The translations under genes and the position numbers were made by a program. A DNA stretch of 64,000 nt. Origin: Adineta steineri (Eukaryota; Rotifera; Eurotatoria; Adinetida; Adinetidae). Each line of letters begins with the position of its first letter. The stretch's first letter is position 1. The stretch lies in assembly GCA_905250115.1 (NCBI GenBank), contig CAJNOI010000117.1, positions 166,815 through 230,814 of the forward strand, given 5' to 3'. Positions 1-17,277 of this stretch are shown one piece after another. Below the pieces are notes generated by a model. It did not search any database. It saw only the letters and a program-made list of their open reading frames with translations, and was not told the origin of the DNA.

Positions 1-1777
1 TTTTGTGAAAACAATGATACACAATATTTTGATAGAAGAATAGCAATTGTTGATGAAAGAAAAGATATTAATGATGAAAATAATTGAGAAGCTAAATAAC
101 AGAAGACAAAAAAAGAATATTTGCATATATAATTAAAAAAATTCAATTTACCAATTAATGCTTGAGTATGACAAAAAATTGTAAAAATAAAACATATCAA
201 TAGACCATAATAATCACGATGATCAGGACTCCATATAAGTAATGGTAATACAAATAATTGACCGATACTTGATAGAACAAGTGCACGAAAGAGAAGAATT
301 GATCTATAGAGTTACAGAAAAATATGAGACATGATCAATGATGTGTTATATATATTCGTATGAAATAAATATAAAGATCGATGACAACGAAATCCGCAGA
401 TTTTATATATGCTGATGCTACAGTCGTTCTTGTAATTTACTAATCTGTATAAGACAGTGGATACTTTTGCTTTGGTTTGATATATTATTACTTTTGTCCG
501 ATCTAGAAACAAATCGGACAACGTTATTCTGCTTTGAATCTATACACAAATGCTCTTTACACTACTTTATCAATTAAAAGTGATTATCTATCAGTAAATT
601 ACTAAAGGTTGTAATTCAGAGTAAAATCGAGTTCTGAGGTCAAGTTAAGTGAGCTCAAAATTTCAAGTTTTTCGATAAATTGTAGCTTGTAACTGTGTGC
701 TTTTTTTCTCGAGTATCATCAGTCGACTCAGCATAGTCTAGAGTAGGGAACTGCAAAATCAATTTTCTTTGGTCCCGGTCTCGATAAGAGCTTAAGAATA
801 ATTCCGGTGCTGTCTTCATCTATGCAAAAAAATATGAAGTTCACGAAAATTCTCGCTTTTCGATTGTAAATTCAATCTATACGGTTTTTCTTAAACTATA
901 AAATAACACATTTGTCAATTCTTAATTAAAGAAATAAGAAAATGTTTAGCCTCATACTTGATAAAAGCACTGAGGAATTAGCTGACAATTTTAGTCTTGG
1001 TCTCTAAGTCTAGAGTATCTATTAGAGCAATCAAAAACAGATGATTACAGTTTTCGCGAAAACTTAGATATCCGTAAACTTCAAATTTGGAGCACACTTA
1101 ACTTGATCTAATTCTGATTGCTTTTCATGTAGGATGAGTATATTAATTTTATTATTAAACAACATACTTTTCTCTAGTCCATGTTTGTCTATATTGAACT
1201 ATTGCAATCATAAATATAAATCCAAATCTTATTGTATATTCTAGAATAACAGATTAAAAGAAATTTGTTTTATGAAATATTCTTACCAAAAAATGATTCT
1301 AATAATTTTGAATAAAATCCATATTCAAGAGCATAGAAAATATGATGATCATGATTAATAATCGATTGATATTGATCATTTTTAAGATGAAACCATTTAA
1401 TGTATGCATTAACAAGAATTAATGCACATGATAATTTTAATATATGCTAAAATAATTAATTCAATTTTTGGTTTTGTTCAAAAAAAGGATATTTCATACG
1501 TTATATTTTATTTTATCGATATTGAATAAAACATGTCGATGAGCACGTAATTTAAGTAAAACAAAATCAATAAATACAAGTAAATCATCTAATTCAATAT
1601 AAGGATCAACTGGATTTTGGCATTGTTTCTAAATTTTGAATTATCAAAAAATAAAATTTTAATTTTTGAAATTTTCTCTCATACACAGTGAATAATTTTA
1701 ATAACGCCTTCTTTATAATGATGCGAAAGTTCATTAGCATATGTACCACATGTAACACAACAATATTTTTCCTGCAT
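1..1777 (-). CDS. ARV1: ARV1 sterol/lipid homeostasis protein (3' end cut by window edge)
   Basis: ARV1 is an ER membrane protein needed for sterol distribution and GPI-anchor synthesis (family knowledge). Exons on the minus strand: 1777-1685, 1628-1500, 1446-1287, 1240-1168, 303-152 and 91-1 (open at the edge). Phases agree at every GT-AG junction. The protein opens MQEKYCCVTCG, and the zinc-ribbon cysteines continue as HCKQCQNPVDPYIE across intron 1, the diagnostic ARV1 N-terminus. Later exons give YALEYGFYSKLLESFF and LFRALVLSSIGQLFVLPLL, matching the conserved membrane segments. Intron 4 (1167-304, 864 nt) is enlarged by a MITE at 639-1108. The start is the first ATG before the zinc ribbon. 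I am confident of the family; the C-terminus is not visible. Confidence 0.85.
639..1108. repeat. MITE with about 24-bp terminal inverted repeats, copy 1
   Basis: The left end GTCAAGTTAAGTGAGCTC mirrors the right end (reverse complement GATCAAGTTAAGTGTGCTCC, followed by AAATTT). A shorter relative lies at 34730-34920, and the two align along their shared parts. This copy sits in ARV1 intron 4 and is interrupted at 746-1006 by a second insertion. No coding capacity is seen. Target-site duplications are not clear. Confidence 0.8.
746..1006. mobile_element. Insertion nested in MITE copy 1
   Basis: These 261 bp are missing from the related MITE at 34730-34920, whose site reads as one continuous CAGTCCAGAGTATCTAT. 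Here the matching sequence AGTCTAGAGTA occurs twice, at 735-745 and 1007-1017, flanking the insert, as expected of an 11-bp target duplication. The insert has no recognised ends or coding region. Confidence 0.65.
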
Positions 1778-4715
1778 TTTATCTATAATATATATTTAAA
1801 ATTCTTTCTTTTTTGTCAAACGAGTAATGAGTAAGAGTATATGTATGAATATAACGAATGCATATCATTTTCACGATAGATGGCTCTATTCATTGGTTAA
1901 TATACGATATAAATGTCATTTATTAAGATTCAAAAGTTCAAGACATATATGAAGAATGATAGGCTAGTTTGAATTGAAAAGAAAAGCTGAAGGTAGACGA
2001 TATGTACGAGAATTTTGCAACGGATAATTAGGCTCCTATCGGTTAGAGTTTTTAAATTCAGTGCGGTGTAGAATCTACCGGATAAAATTTGGATTTAATC
2101 AGGTTTTAATTCAAGTAAAAGTACGAAAATTTCAGAGTATTATTGTGCCAATGAGATTTATTGTTAAAGAAGTTTCAGACGAAAATTATTTGTTATAAGT
2201 TCCACAGTAAAACGAATTCTTTTGAAATCTTAACCTATATTTATAAACTCATGACGATCAAGTGTGTATAGATTTTCTTATCAAATAAATCTCGAGTATA
2301 CTAATCATAGATACGAATAAGCGAAAACAGAGAATCTCGTATTCATCAAGTGGTTATCAGATTCAAATTGAAAATAATTCCTTCAAAGTCCTCACAATAC
2401 CTGTCAGATAAGACCCATCGCTGTAAAATTAAATGAGAAATTATAGAAAAATATTTGCTTTATAACTCTGAAGTTTTGATAATAAATCATCATGTTCTAC
2501 ATTGTAAGTATGGGAAAGTAGTCAAACGTTGACAAGGTAAAACCTCGACATCATGAAATACAAAGAAAAAAAGTGTGTGGGTGTAGATGTGTGGGTGTGG
2601 AGTGGGTATGGGTGCGGGTATAAAACAGGTATACCCACACCCGCACTCTATACGCCGGCATTTATTTTCGACATTTGGCTACCAAATCGTATGTATTACA
2701 TTGTAGATAATATAACAGAAGATGAATTGCGTATCACTTTCATTTCAAGCTAAGAACTTCTGAATAGTAACCATCGAGTATTTATTGTTTCTATCAGAAA
2801 ATGTATATTCAAATCCTTTAGTTCAAAAATATCTCTTTATAACCATCAGCGTAGAATAAAGAATGATAGGTAAATTTAAGTCACATGTTTATTATTGATA
2901 GAATATGTATATCATATTTAAATTTTTTTCGAAAAACTGATATTGGTTTACTTTGTATCGATTACAAAAAAAGAAAATAAATGACTTTTATTTTTGAAAT
3001 ATTATCATATAACCTTCATTATCAATTATTTTGTTTTCGATCAAATTCAAATATTCGAGAACGTGTGCTGTTTTTTGTTTCATAATAAATATTAAAATTA
3101 TTCATTTATCTACATGTTCGATTTCAAGAGAAAAACAGGTTTATAGTTACACCCTCATATCAAAAGTAAACTTTTTATGAGTAATAAAATTCTTTATATA
3201 AGATGTCGCAGTCATAGAATAAATAAATATTCTAGAACCAGGATCAAACAGCTGTTAATGTATTACAAGTTGTTTGATTGCCTTGAATAAATAATTATAA
3301 ACTAAAGAAAAAGTCCTTACGGTGTTATACTTTCCCTTTTCTTTTTTTTTTTCTTTCTTTTTTTTTTCTTCTTAAAGAATTTTCTTTTCCTTCTACGTTG
3401 TTATATTAAAACTAAAACAATGTTCAAAAGTACGCGCTGTTTGTTAGCTGTCGTTGAGTATGTTGACTGAGAAATAGAAATGGTAGCCAATCACTCAACA
3501 TTTGTCATGACAACTTGAATAAGCTTGGATGTTCGTCGTGAACAACATTGAAGGGAGTATAAAGCAGAAAAAGAAAGAAAAGAAGAAAGAAGAGAAAAAA
3601 AAATATATATATATTTATGATTTCAGTTGTCGCCATTTTATGACTCTAGCCATATTCTCTCTCTCTCTCTCGTTCTGTACTTGTCGATTGTATCAGGTAA
3701 GAGAGAGTTGTATTAGTAAGAGCGAGAATTATCAAGAAAAAAAGAAAAAAAGAGAAGAAAGAACAAGGAGTGGTAATAATGACAAACGATGATACTAGTG
3801 ACTTATATATGTCAATTTGATTTCTGATTCATTCTATGTATATTTTTATCTATGAGTAATATCTAGATCATTTCGCTTGCTAGTATTGTCTACAATATAG
3901 GCCGTCATTATATCGTTCTACGATATATATAAAATAATTAATCTCTCTTCTTACTAGTGTTTTATTATTTTTGTGTAGTAAAAACTTATTCAGATGTCTC
4001 GATCTTTGTATACTAACAGATTTATGCAAGAAGAGCAGATATAAAGCCCATATACATTCTCAAACATTGTATAAATGTTAATGTGATGTATAAAGTACTT
4101 TCTTTTTTTTTTTTTTTGAAAGGCGATTCTATCCGAAAAAAGACATGGTTTACTGAGCTGTTTTGCAGGAAAGAAAAAAAAAACGCATAGCGATGCCAAT
4201 GTTTTATATTTTACATCTTTTATTAAAAAAAAACAGAACGACGTAATAATAACAAAGAAGCTATCGAACCCTTCTCATTGAGAAATAAAATTTTCTCGTT
4301 TTTTTTTCTTTTATAAAAATAACATCTTTCCTTTAATCCTTGCATACGCACTGTTGCTAGATAAACAATATTCAATCTTTTTTTAATTCATCGTTAGAAT
4401 TTTGTTTAAATACTCTTCTATTAGAGTTCGCTGAGCTCATTCACTATAGAAATAATGCACTTTTTCTTTTCTAGTCTCGAATGTTGACTGACGTCAGATT
4501 ATTGTTTTATTTTAAAATTCTCGAAAGAAACATTGATTTGTTATAGAAATGACATACGCATAGAAGGTAGTAACAAGCGTAGGGGGTTAGAATTATCATG
4601 AATCTTAGCATAAAATGAATCAGAGAAATCATATAAATACTCGTAGAATAAATTAATATATTTAGAATTTATTTTTCAGGTGTACTCACATATATTTAGA
4701 AATCTAGTGACTATC
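1778..4715. other. Intergenic region between ARV1 and DES-A, with probable 5' UTR intron
   Basis: I found no coding exon here. It holds a TGTGGG-like inverted tract (2574-2650), polypyrimidine and purine runs (3338-3400, 3555-3600, 3660-3775), and CCAAT in the sequence AGCCAATCAC near 3487. A strong donor TATCAG/GTAAGAG at 3697 and the acceptor TTTTTCAG ending at 4679, just before the DES-A start, suggest a 983-nt 5' UTR intron. An alternative is that the 4679 acceptor receives a spliced leader. Confidence 0.5.
2574..2650. repeat. Interstitial telomere-like TGTGGG tract with inverted arm
   Basis: G-rich hexamer variants (TGTGGG, TATGGG, TGCGGG) run forward and are followed after a short AT spacer by CCCACACCCGCAC in the opposite sense. 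The inner arms form an imperfect hairpin with about 13 of 17 positions paired. TGTGGG is the reported bdelloid telomere unit. A similar inverted tract closes the window at 63847-64000. Confidence 0.6.
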
Positions 4716-6209
4716 ATGGGAGCTCGTCTTTCCCGCTCTGATTTTCAATGGGTTTACACTGATGAACCACATACAACACGACGAAAAGAGATGTTGCGTA
4801 TGTATAAAAAAGAAGAAGAAGATTTGTTTGATAATTCAAACAAATCTTTTTATTTTCATTTAGAAAAATATCCTCAAATCAAACAACTCATGGGCCATGA
4901 TTGGCGTATTGCTGCTCAAGTTATTCTTACTGTTATTATACAAATAGTCATGGCTATTCTAGTTCAGGATGTTTCATGGAAATATGTTTGGTTCTTTACA
5001 TATATTATTAGTGGTACACTTAATCATTCATTATCAATTAGTTTTCATGAAAGTATGAAAAATAAGAATTTCAATGATAATATTTATTAAATAAATGAAT
5101 ATCTGAATTTTAGTTGGACATAATTTAGCTTTCGGAAATCTTAGACCTACAGCTAATCGAATACTTGGTTTTATTGCAAATTTGCCATTATGTATACCAT
5201 CATCTGTTACATTTAAGAAATATCATATTGATCATCATAAGTAAGATGATGCTTGTTGCTATAAATATAATATAAAATTATCTTGATTTAGATTTCAAGG
5301 CGATGATATGTTGGATCCTGATCTGCCAACATATTTTGAAGCATGGCTATTTCAATCACGTATTGGAAAATTTTTTTATATTGTTGCACAACCATTACTT
5401 TATGCTGTTCGACCACTCTTACGTGTACCAAAACCTGTGACACAATTGGAAGTGATTAATCTTTTCATTGAAATAGTTTTTGATGCGATTATTATGTATT
5501 TTCTGGGAACAAAATCATTCGTTTATCTACTTTTTGGTACATTACTTGGTCTTGGTCTTCATCCAATATCTGGACATTTTATATCTGGTTAGAATTATTA
5601 TAATAATAGTTCTTATTTTGAATTTATTTATTTTTAGAGCATTATATATTTGTTGAAGGTTATGAAACGTATTCATATTATGGACCATTAAATTATTTAA
5701 CATTTAATGTTGGTTATCATAATGAACGTAAGAAACTTGCCTTTTCGTCTTTTATTTGTATTAAATTGTTTTAGATCATGATTTTCCAAATGTTCCCGGT
5801 TACGCTTTACCTCAAGTAAGAATTAATTACTTTAAAAATTATTAATTTATATTCTTGTTTTTTTTTCTATTATAAATAGTTAAAAAAGATCGCTCCAGAT
5901 TATTATGATAACCTTCCATGCCATTATTCTTGGTCGAAAGTACTTATTGATTTTATTCGTGATCCACATTTAGGACCACAATCTCGTATTCGTCGTACAA
6001 TTCGTTCAAGTGCATTAAAATCTAATAATGCAATTGATATGAAAAATAAACATCAAGTCAATGAAATTCTCCATGAAGTTGTCGACAATAACAACAATAC
6101 GCATCCACATATATCTAAGCATGATAGAAAAATAATCAATATGAAGAAACATTCCAGTAAAAATCCATCAGCTATAAATACAAATGAACATCATACAAAA
6201 ACAGAATAA
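4716..6209 (+). CDS. DEGS1: Sphingolipid delta(4)-desaturase DES1-like, copy A
   Basis: This is a membrane di-iron desaturase that introduces the 4,5-trans double bond of ceramide at the ER. Exons: 4716-4797, 4864-5052, 5114-5240, 5292-5587, 5638-5727, 5775-5815 and 5880-6209, giving 384 aa. The protein opens [19 protein letters not shown], with a myristoylation-type MGxxxS start. Splicing restores all three histidine boxes: HEIGHN, HIDHH and HNEHHDFP, plus [11 protein letters not shown]. Intron 1 is 66 nt with no stop, so it can be read through. After the conserved end there is an Asn/Lys/His-rich tail of about 80 residues that vertebrate DES1 (about 323 aa) lacks. Copy B lies tail to tail downstream. 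Confidence 0.93.
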
Positions 6210-7233
6210 CAGTATCAATAAGGGCAAGACATGTGTATTTTTATGTTTTGTTTTTGTATGTGTTTATTTCAAAACATTTTTTTATCTATTGACGCCGTCG
6301 ATGTTTTTCATTAGTAATGATGAAATTTCAGAGATTATGTAAGTTACTCAATTGAAGCTATTTTATTTCTCCACTATGTCGTCTCCATATTAGTCAATTA
6401 GTATTATTTATAAGGTTTTTCTCAAATTGAAATTATATCCTATCGTTTTGAGTCATCGTTAAACAAATTTATTTTTTTAAATCATCATAAATATGTATGT
6501 GTATTTTATGATTAATAATACGAACAAATACTTTTTTAAAGATTACTAATTCTTAAGTCCATCTCTTACCAGATGGACATGAGCGAAAATTTTCTTTTTC
6601 GTAATAACAATGATTCATTCTTCTTTTTCTCTGAAATATCTGAAGAAAAACTTCCAACGGTGTCGATTTTATGTTCCATTAATTTTTAAAAAAAAATGCT
6701 CAGAAATGAAAACCCTATTTATGTTTTCTTTTGTGTTAATCTGTCGTTTTGTCATATTTTTCTTTTGCCGTCCATATAAGTGAGTTTACTTTGACATTTT
6801 TCTCATTTCGCTGGAATTACTTCTGTTTATATCAATAAATCTTTGTGCACAAATATGATTTTTCACATATTTTTATCGATTCTAATTTGTTTTCTATATA
6901 AAAACTGTTTATAATACGATTGACAAAAACAAACACTGGAAGACTTATACTCGAAAGCACATAATACATAAAATATTAAAGATAAATAAACAGAGAATAA
7001 CATGTAATTATATTGTGTTAATTAAGGATTTGAATAAGGAGAATATTTTCGCGAAGATAGAAATTAAGTTAAGATGATACAAATAGAATCTGACAAAGAA
7101 TTTTTAAAACAAAAAACATAAATCACCTTTTTTCGCCAAAAATTAGAACATTTAAATTATACCGAAAATGAAAGTAGATGATTATACTTTTTCTGACTAT
7201 CAGTTCATTAGAAAATAAGAAGACTTTTGATTA
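6210..7233. other. Convergent 3' region between DES-A and DES-B
   Basis: About 1 kb of AT-rich sequence between two convergent stop codons. It must hold both 3' UTRs; AATAAA-like strings occur, for example near 6833. No coding or repeat signal was recognised. Confidence 0.5.
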
Positions 7234-9679
7234 TTAATCACTTTTTTGAGCTGAATTAACAGTTGATTTCAATTGTTGTTCATACTCTTGTTGACTTACT
7301 ACAGGAACACGCCCACTTTTAGTTGGACGAGTTATGCGTGACCATGGACCAACATTATCCTTCATGACAAAATCATAGAGTACTTTTGTCCAACTAAAGA
7401 GAAAAACAAATAAATATTGTAAATGATTACTAGTAGAAATAGAAAAAGTAATGAATAATTCTTCATATTGCCGTTGATTAGATGTATTCAGTCTCTAATT
7501 GCAACAATCTATTCTTACATGATCCGTTATCTATCCTTGATTGTAAATGACCGTGATGCTCTTTTAATCACTTTTTCTTCTAAATGTCTTTCTCTTTGTA
7601 TGTGTACTTTGGAACAGTAAAAAAGTCATATTGCTACTACTCTGTCTTATCCAAAATAAGTCTCCGGATACCACTGATGCACAAATTATTCCGTAGATTT
7701 TTATAGGATGATCCAAGAGTTTTTGAACTACAATATATGTTCATTCTCGTCACTCACTCATAAGATATCCTTTGAAAATAAATAGTTGATATTGAATTGA
7801 TCTCATCGATTATGACTTCTAATGAATTATTACAGCTAATGATTATTTAATTTATTTTTAAAACATTTTAACAATTGATAGACTAATAATTTAGTGAGAG
7901 CCGAGTGTACTTGACAAACGTTAACTACTATAGAATGTACTATATAATGAATAATAGTCTAGCAGATATCAAGAAGAGTTAACATATATTGTTGTTTCCG
8001 ATATAGTTAATAATAGATTTTGCTTGAAAAACGAATTTCTTTAGATCTTCTATATTTTGAGAATGATAAAAAGAATATCTTAAGGATGAAACTATCTTAA
8101 TTCTCTCATCTCAAGAAATGCAAGGATATGCCAAAGTCCCAGAATTAATCTTAGTTGAGCATTTGATTGAATAAATGTATTTAAAAAATTAAAGAATGGA
8201 AACAGATGGGGAAACCGCCAAATTTGGCAATACATCGCCCATTTCTATTTTAAAATCGCATGATGAGTTTGTCCTTCTGTCACATATGCGTCATTGTCGT
8301 ATGGCGTGATCTAATCTTTGTTCTCTTTCGAGTTTGTCCTTACAGTCCGTACGTCTCTACTATTTTACTAATTGTCGTTTCTCGTAGTATATAAGATTCA
8401 TCTAAGTTACCTACATTATAGAATCGAGAAGAGTCTATTGTATAATTATACGAACTTGAGACTTTGATATTGACTATTTTACAATCAAAGAGAACAAATA
8501 TTTTCGTTTCGACAGACGTCAAACATTTAATTAATTCTTTTACTAAAAGTAAATTTTACCTTGTATAATGTGGTAGATTGTCATAATATTCAGGAGCAAT
8601 TTTTCTTAATTTTGGTAAATTTCGACCCGGTATATATGGAAAATCATGATCTAAAACATCTTCCATTAAAATCAGAAAAAAATCCTTTTTTTCTCCAATT
8701 CTCTTACGTTCATTATGATATCCGACATTGTATGTAATAGCATTCAATGGTCCATAATAAGAATACGTTTCTTGTCCTTCTGTAAAAACATAATGTTCCG
8801 CAATAAAATGTCCCGAAATAGGATGAAGTGAAAGACCAAGTGCTGTACTTAGAAAAAAATATACTAAAGCTTGACCACCCAATAAATACCATATGGTTCC
8901 ATCAAATGCTAATACAATAATTAAATTAACAACTTCTAAAGTATGTATTGGTTTTGGAAAAATAAACATCGGTCGAAAAGAATAAAGAAGTGGCATAATA
9001 ACTAGAAAAATAAATTTTCCGATACGTGATGAAAATAAAAATACTTCAAGACGTGTTGGAACATCTGTATCATAAATTGCATCACCTTGAAATCTAAAAT
9101 AGATATTATAAATAATTTTTTTATTTAGCTTTTTTTTTCGTTTTGTTACCGATGATGATCAAGATGATATTTTTTAAATGTAATTGATGCTGGAACACCT
9201 AATGGTAAGTTAGCTAAAAAGCCTAATAAACGATTAGACATTGGTCGAGAATGACCAAATGCTAAATTATGTGTTAATTCATGTAAAGCTAATGATAAAC
9301 TATGATTTACTGTTCCACCGATAACATAAGCAGTAAGAAATAGTGTGAACCACGAAGAATTTCGTACAAGTATAGAAACAATTATTTGTATTAGAACAGA
9401 TATAACTACTTGAATTGCTGTACGCCAATCATGACCCATTAATTGTTTTATTTCAGGATATTTTTCTAATTAAAAGTGTTTAAAATTAGTAATCATGCAA
9501 AGTTAGAGAAGAAGAAAAAAGAAATTATCTAACATATATCCTTCACCTTATAACTAAAAAACGGTAAGTGATGTATTTTTTTGATTAATTAACTTACTGA
9601 GCATTTCTTTTCGACGTGTAGCATGTGGTTCATCTGTATATGAATGATAGAAATCATGTGTTGTTATATATTGCCCCAT
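7234..9679 (-). CDS. DEGS1: Sphingolipid delta(4)-desaturase DES1-like, copy B
   Basis: A second ceramide desaturase on the opposite strand. Exons: 9679-9598, 9465-9150, 9093-8708, 8650-8560 and 7393-7234, giving 344 aa. It opens MGQYITTHDFYHSYTDEPH; the histidine boxes are HELTHN, HLDHH and HNEHHDFP. The C-terminus SWTKVLYDFVMKDNVGPWS matches the animal DES1 end, so this copy is closer to usual length than copy A. Exon 1 is 82 nt in both copies. Copy-A introns 2, 4 and 6 are absent here, while a 1166-nt last intron (8559-7394) occurs only here. The 57-nt intron at 8707-8651 is stop-free and in frame. Both genes look functional. Confidence 0.92.
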
Positions 9680-10085
9680 GATTTTGATGTTAACAAGTAT
9701 CTAAACACGAAATATTAAAGTGCATCTTTTATTTCGTATATAATATATTGCAAAAAAAAGATAATGAAACCACCCCCGAACTCATCATTTATATATATAT
9801 AACAATAATATCTAGTTCCAATAGCATACAAGCTATTCAAATATACTTTTAGTAAATTTGTATAACTAATAATTATTAACAAATATTTTCTCTTTAGGAC
9901 AACAATCAGATTTGTCTGAAGATCAAATTACATATATGGAATAATTAATTACTGTAGAGACATCTAAATAGATATTCTTCAAAAAGGCAATCACAAAGTT
10001 TTTCATTGGTCGTTTTTTCTGCCATATAGGAATTAACTCAAACTAAGTGACATGTACATGAAGAGAAAAACAAATTATTTTGAAC
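9680..10085. promoter_or_regulatory. Bidirectional promoter region, DES-B / METAP2-1
   Basis: Two divergent start codons are 406 bp apart. A block AAGGCAATCA...TTTTTCATTGGTC (about 9985-10011) contains an inverted CCAAT box about 77 bp before the METAP2-1 ATG. The same block recurs before METAP2-2 (about 14523-14550), although most of the surrounding intergenic sequence has diverged. This supports a shared promoter element carried with the duplication. Confidence 0.5.
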
Positions 10086-12981
<2,896 letters not shown>

Positions 12982-13110
12982 TCACACTTATTATCTATTT
13001 TTTTAGCCCCTGTAAGGATTTGTATAATCAAGAGATTAAAAAATACCAGTGCGAGAGACAGTTTTGACAATTTTTTGTTGTTGTATTTTTAAAAAAAAAA
13101 CAAATTATAA

Positions 13111-13199
13111 ATAGTTGACTGTAAATTATTTAACTAAAATGGACAGTGTTTATTCTATCAAAAATGGCTATGAAGAAAGAAATAATCAATATGACACAA
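13111..13199 (+). pseudogene. Dead copy of TRAPPC1 exon 1
   Basis: The sequence aligns with intact TRAPPC1 exon 1 at 17278-17370 (for example AAATGGACAGTGTTTATT against AAATGGACAATGTTTATT). Translated in frame it gives NGQCLFYQKWL, stop, RK against NGQCLFYREWLRRR. The start codon is ATA instead of ATG, and stops interrupt both sides of the conserved core. It lies 129 bp after the METAP2-1 stop; the intact pair are 139 bp apart. It is therefore the end of a METAP2-TRAPPC1 segmental duplication. Weak similarity near 13355-13390 to TRAPPC1 exon 2 is uncertain. Confidence 0.8.
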
Positions 13200-14643
13200 T
13201 TATTCACATTACAAAATCGATTTTTTGTATTGAAAACTAGTGAAGCAAATTATTTTGTTGATCATTTTTTACATCCATAACCATATGAAGTTTCGTCAAT
13301 TTTTGTAGAACTCAATAACTGAAGTGATGAACATCTTTACTTAAATTTTCATCTAATTGAATGAATTGTTCAATGGATTCAAGATCAAAATCTTACTCCT
13401 TTAGTAATGCTTCACGAATTTTTTACTTTTAATTGCAATGACGTATACTTCGGTTACAGGTTTCTGATAGCACTAGTAAGAATCATATACTGATGTCATA
13501 ATATGAACCTAATAACTGAATTAGATCCATAAATTTTGTATTGTTACTAGTTAAATCCTCGACTGGTCATGGACAGAGTGCTTCTCTGTTATAATCTTCA
13601 TGGATTCAGTTTACCTTAAAGTATGTATTTGGGATGTTGTTGATGTAGACTTTAATATAGCTGAATATATGTGTTGTGAATTCGTTTATTAAACAATACG
13701 AAAAATAGATACGAAATGAAAGAGAAATATGCAAGTATAAATATATATAATCGTACACAAGGAGAAAAGCACAAAACCAATATGTGATGGAATACTATAC
13801 ATGGACCAAATCCATAACATTAATATTTTTGAATGACAAATGTTCTTTTTTTCTTTTTCAGTATTATCTTAACATCAGTGTAAAACTCTATACTTCTTTT
13901 CTATCATTCATTTTCGTACTTTTACTTTGCTTTTTTATTATTGTACTCAATTTTTTAATAAAATAGCAAAGAAAATCTATTATATTAGTTTTGTATTAGT
14001 GCCAAACATAAAACACAAAAGTGTTGCTGTATTACTAATAAGTAAATAGAAGTAACACTCGCACAAGAAAAACCTAATCAACAATGATAATACATGTGAT
14101 ATATTAAGAAAACTATATTCATTAGAATTTTACTTTTCTACCATCATGTATAACTAAATGATAGAGGGTGTTATCAAGCAAGAGAGTTTAGATCAATATT
14201 TAAAGCAACACAGTATGTCTGTTTACCATCAAAACTTTAGATCTCTCTCATTTATTCCATTTGAGCCATGGATATATATCACCTTTCTAGATGATATAAG
14301 AGAAAAGTAGAAAACTGCTCATTAATTTTCCACAAAAAGTCATGAACATAAACTCTTTTATGTTTTTTATTATCTCGTTATAATCTAGGAAGAAATATTA
14401 TCAATTAATTCAAATGAAATGTAATATTCGAAGTTGTTTCCTCACAACCATTCAACTACTTATATTACTCTATGCAACAGCTAATCGACACGATAGAGAC
14501 ATCTAAGTGCATTTTCTGTCGCAAGGCAATCATCAATTTTTTCATTGGTCTTTTTTACGCGATACATGACTCAAGAAAGACACACACAGTGTGGAGTCGA
14601 AGAAATAATAAACAAATAAATAAATTTATAACATAATCTGAAC
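13200..14643. other. Spacer between METAP2 copies, with promoter duplicate
   Basis: No intact gene is seen. From about 14495 the sequence resembles the METAP2-1 upstream region (AGAGACATCTAA, AAGGCAATCA, TTTTTCATTGGTC), marking the left edge of the duplicated unit. The remaining 1.3 kb is AT-rich and unassigned; a possible decayed TRAPPC1 exon 2 lies near 13355-13390. Confidence 0.45.
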
Positions 14644-17138
<2,495 letters not shown>

Positions 17139-17277
17139 TCATGTTTATTATGTTTTCTTTATATCTTGAAACGTTTATATGACTGTAACTTTCTAATAAA
17201 TAAGCTAGAGAGAAAGAGACTGTGGATCTTTCTTTTTTTTTTGTTGTTGTTCTTTTAAAGAAAAAGAAACATTTTAG

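Noticed and set aside
1..84. Open plus-strand frame at the left edge ending in TGA
   Set aside because: The minus strand here gives ARV1 exon 6 in the right phase with a good acceptor, so the plus frame is a shadow.
2553..2753. Short frame with VGVDVWVWSGYGCGY
   Set aside because: It translates the telomere-like TGTGGG tract.
8651..8707. In-frame segment RKRIGEKKDFFLILME in DES-B as coding
   Set aside because: It has GT-AG borders at the same place as a copy-A intron, and removing it restores the HNEHHDFP histidine box.
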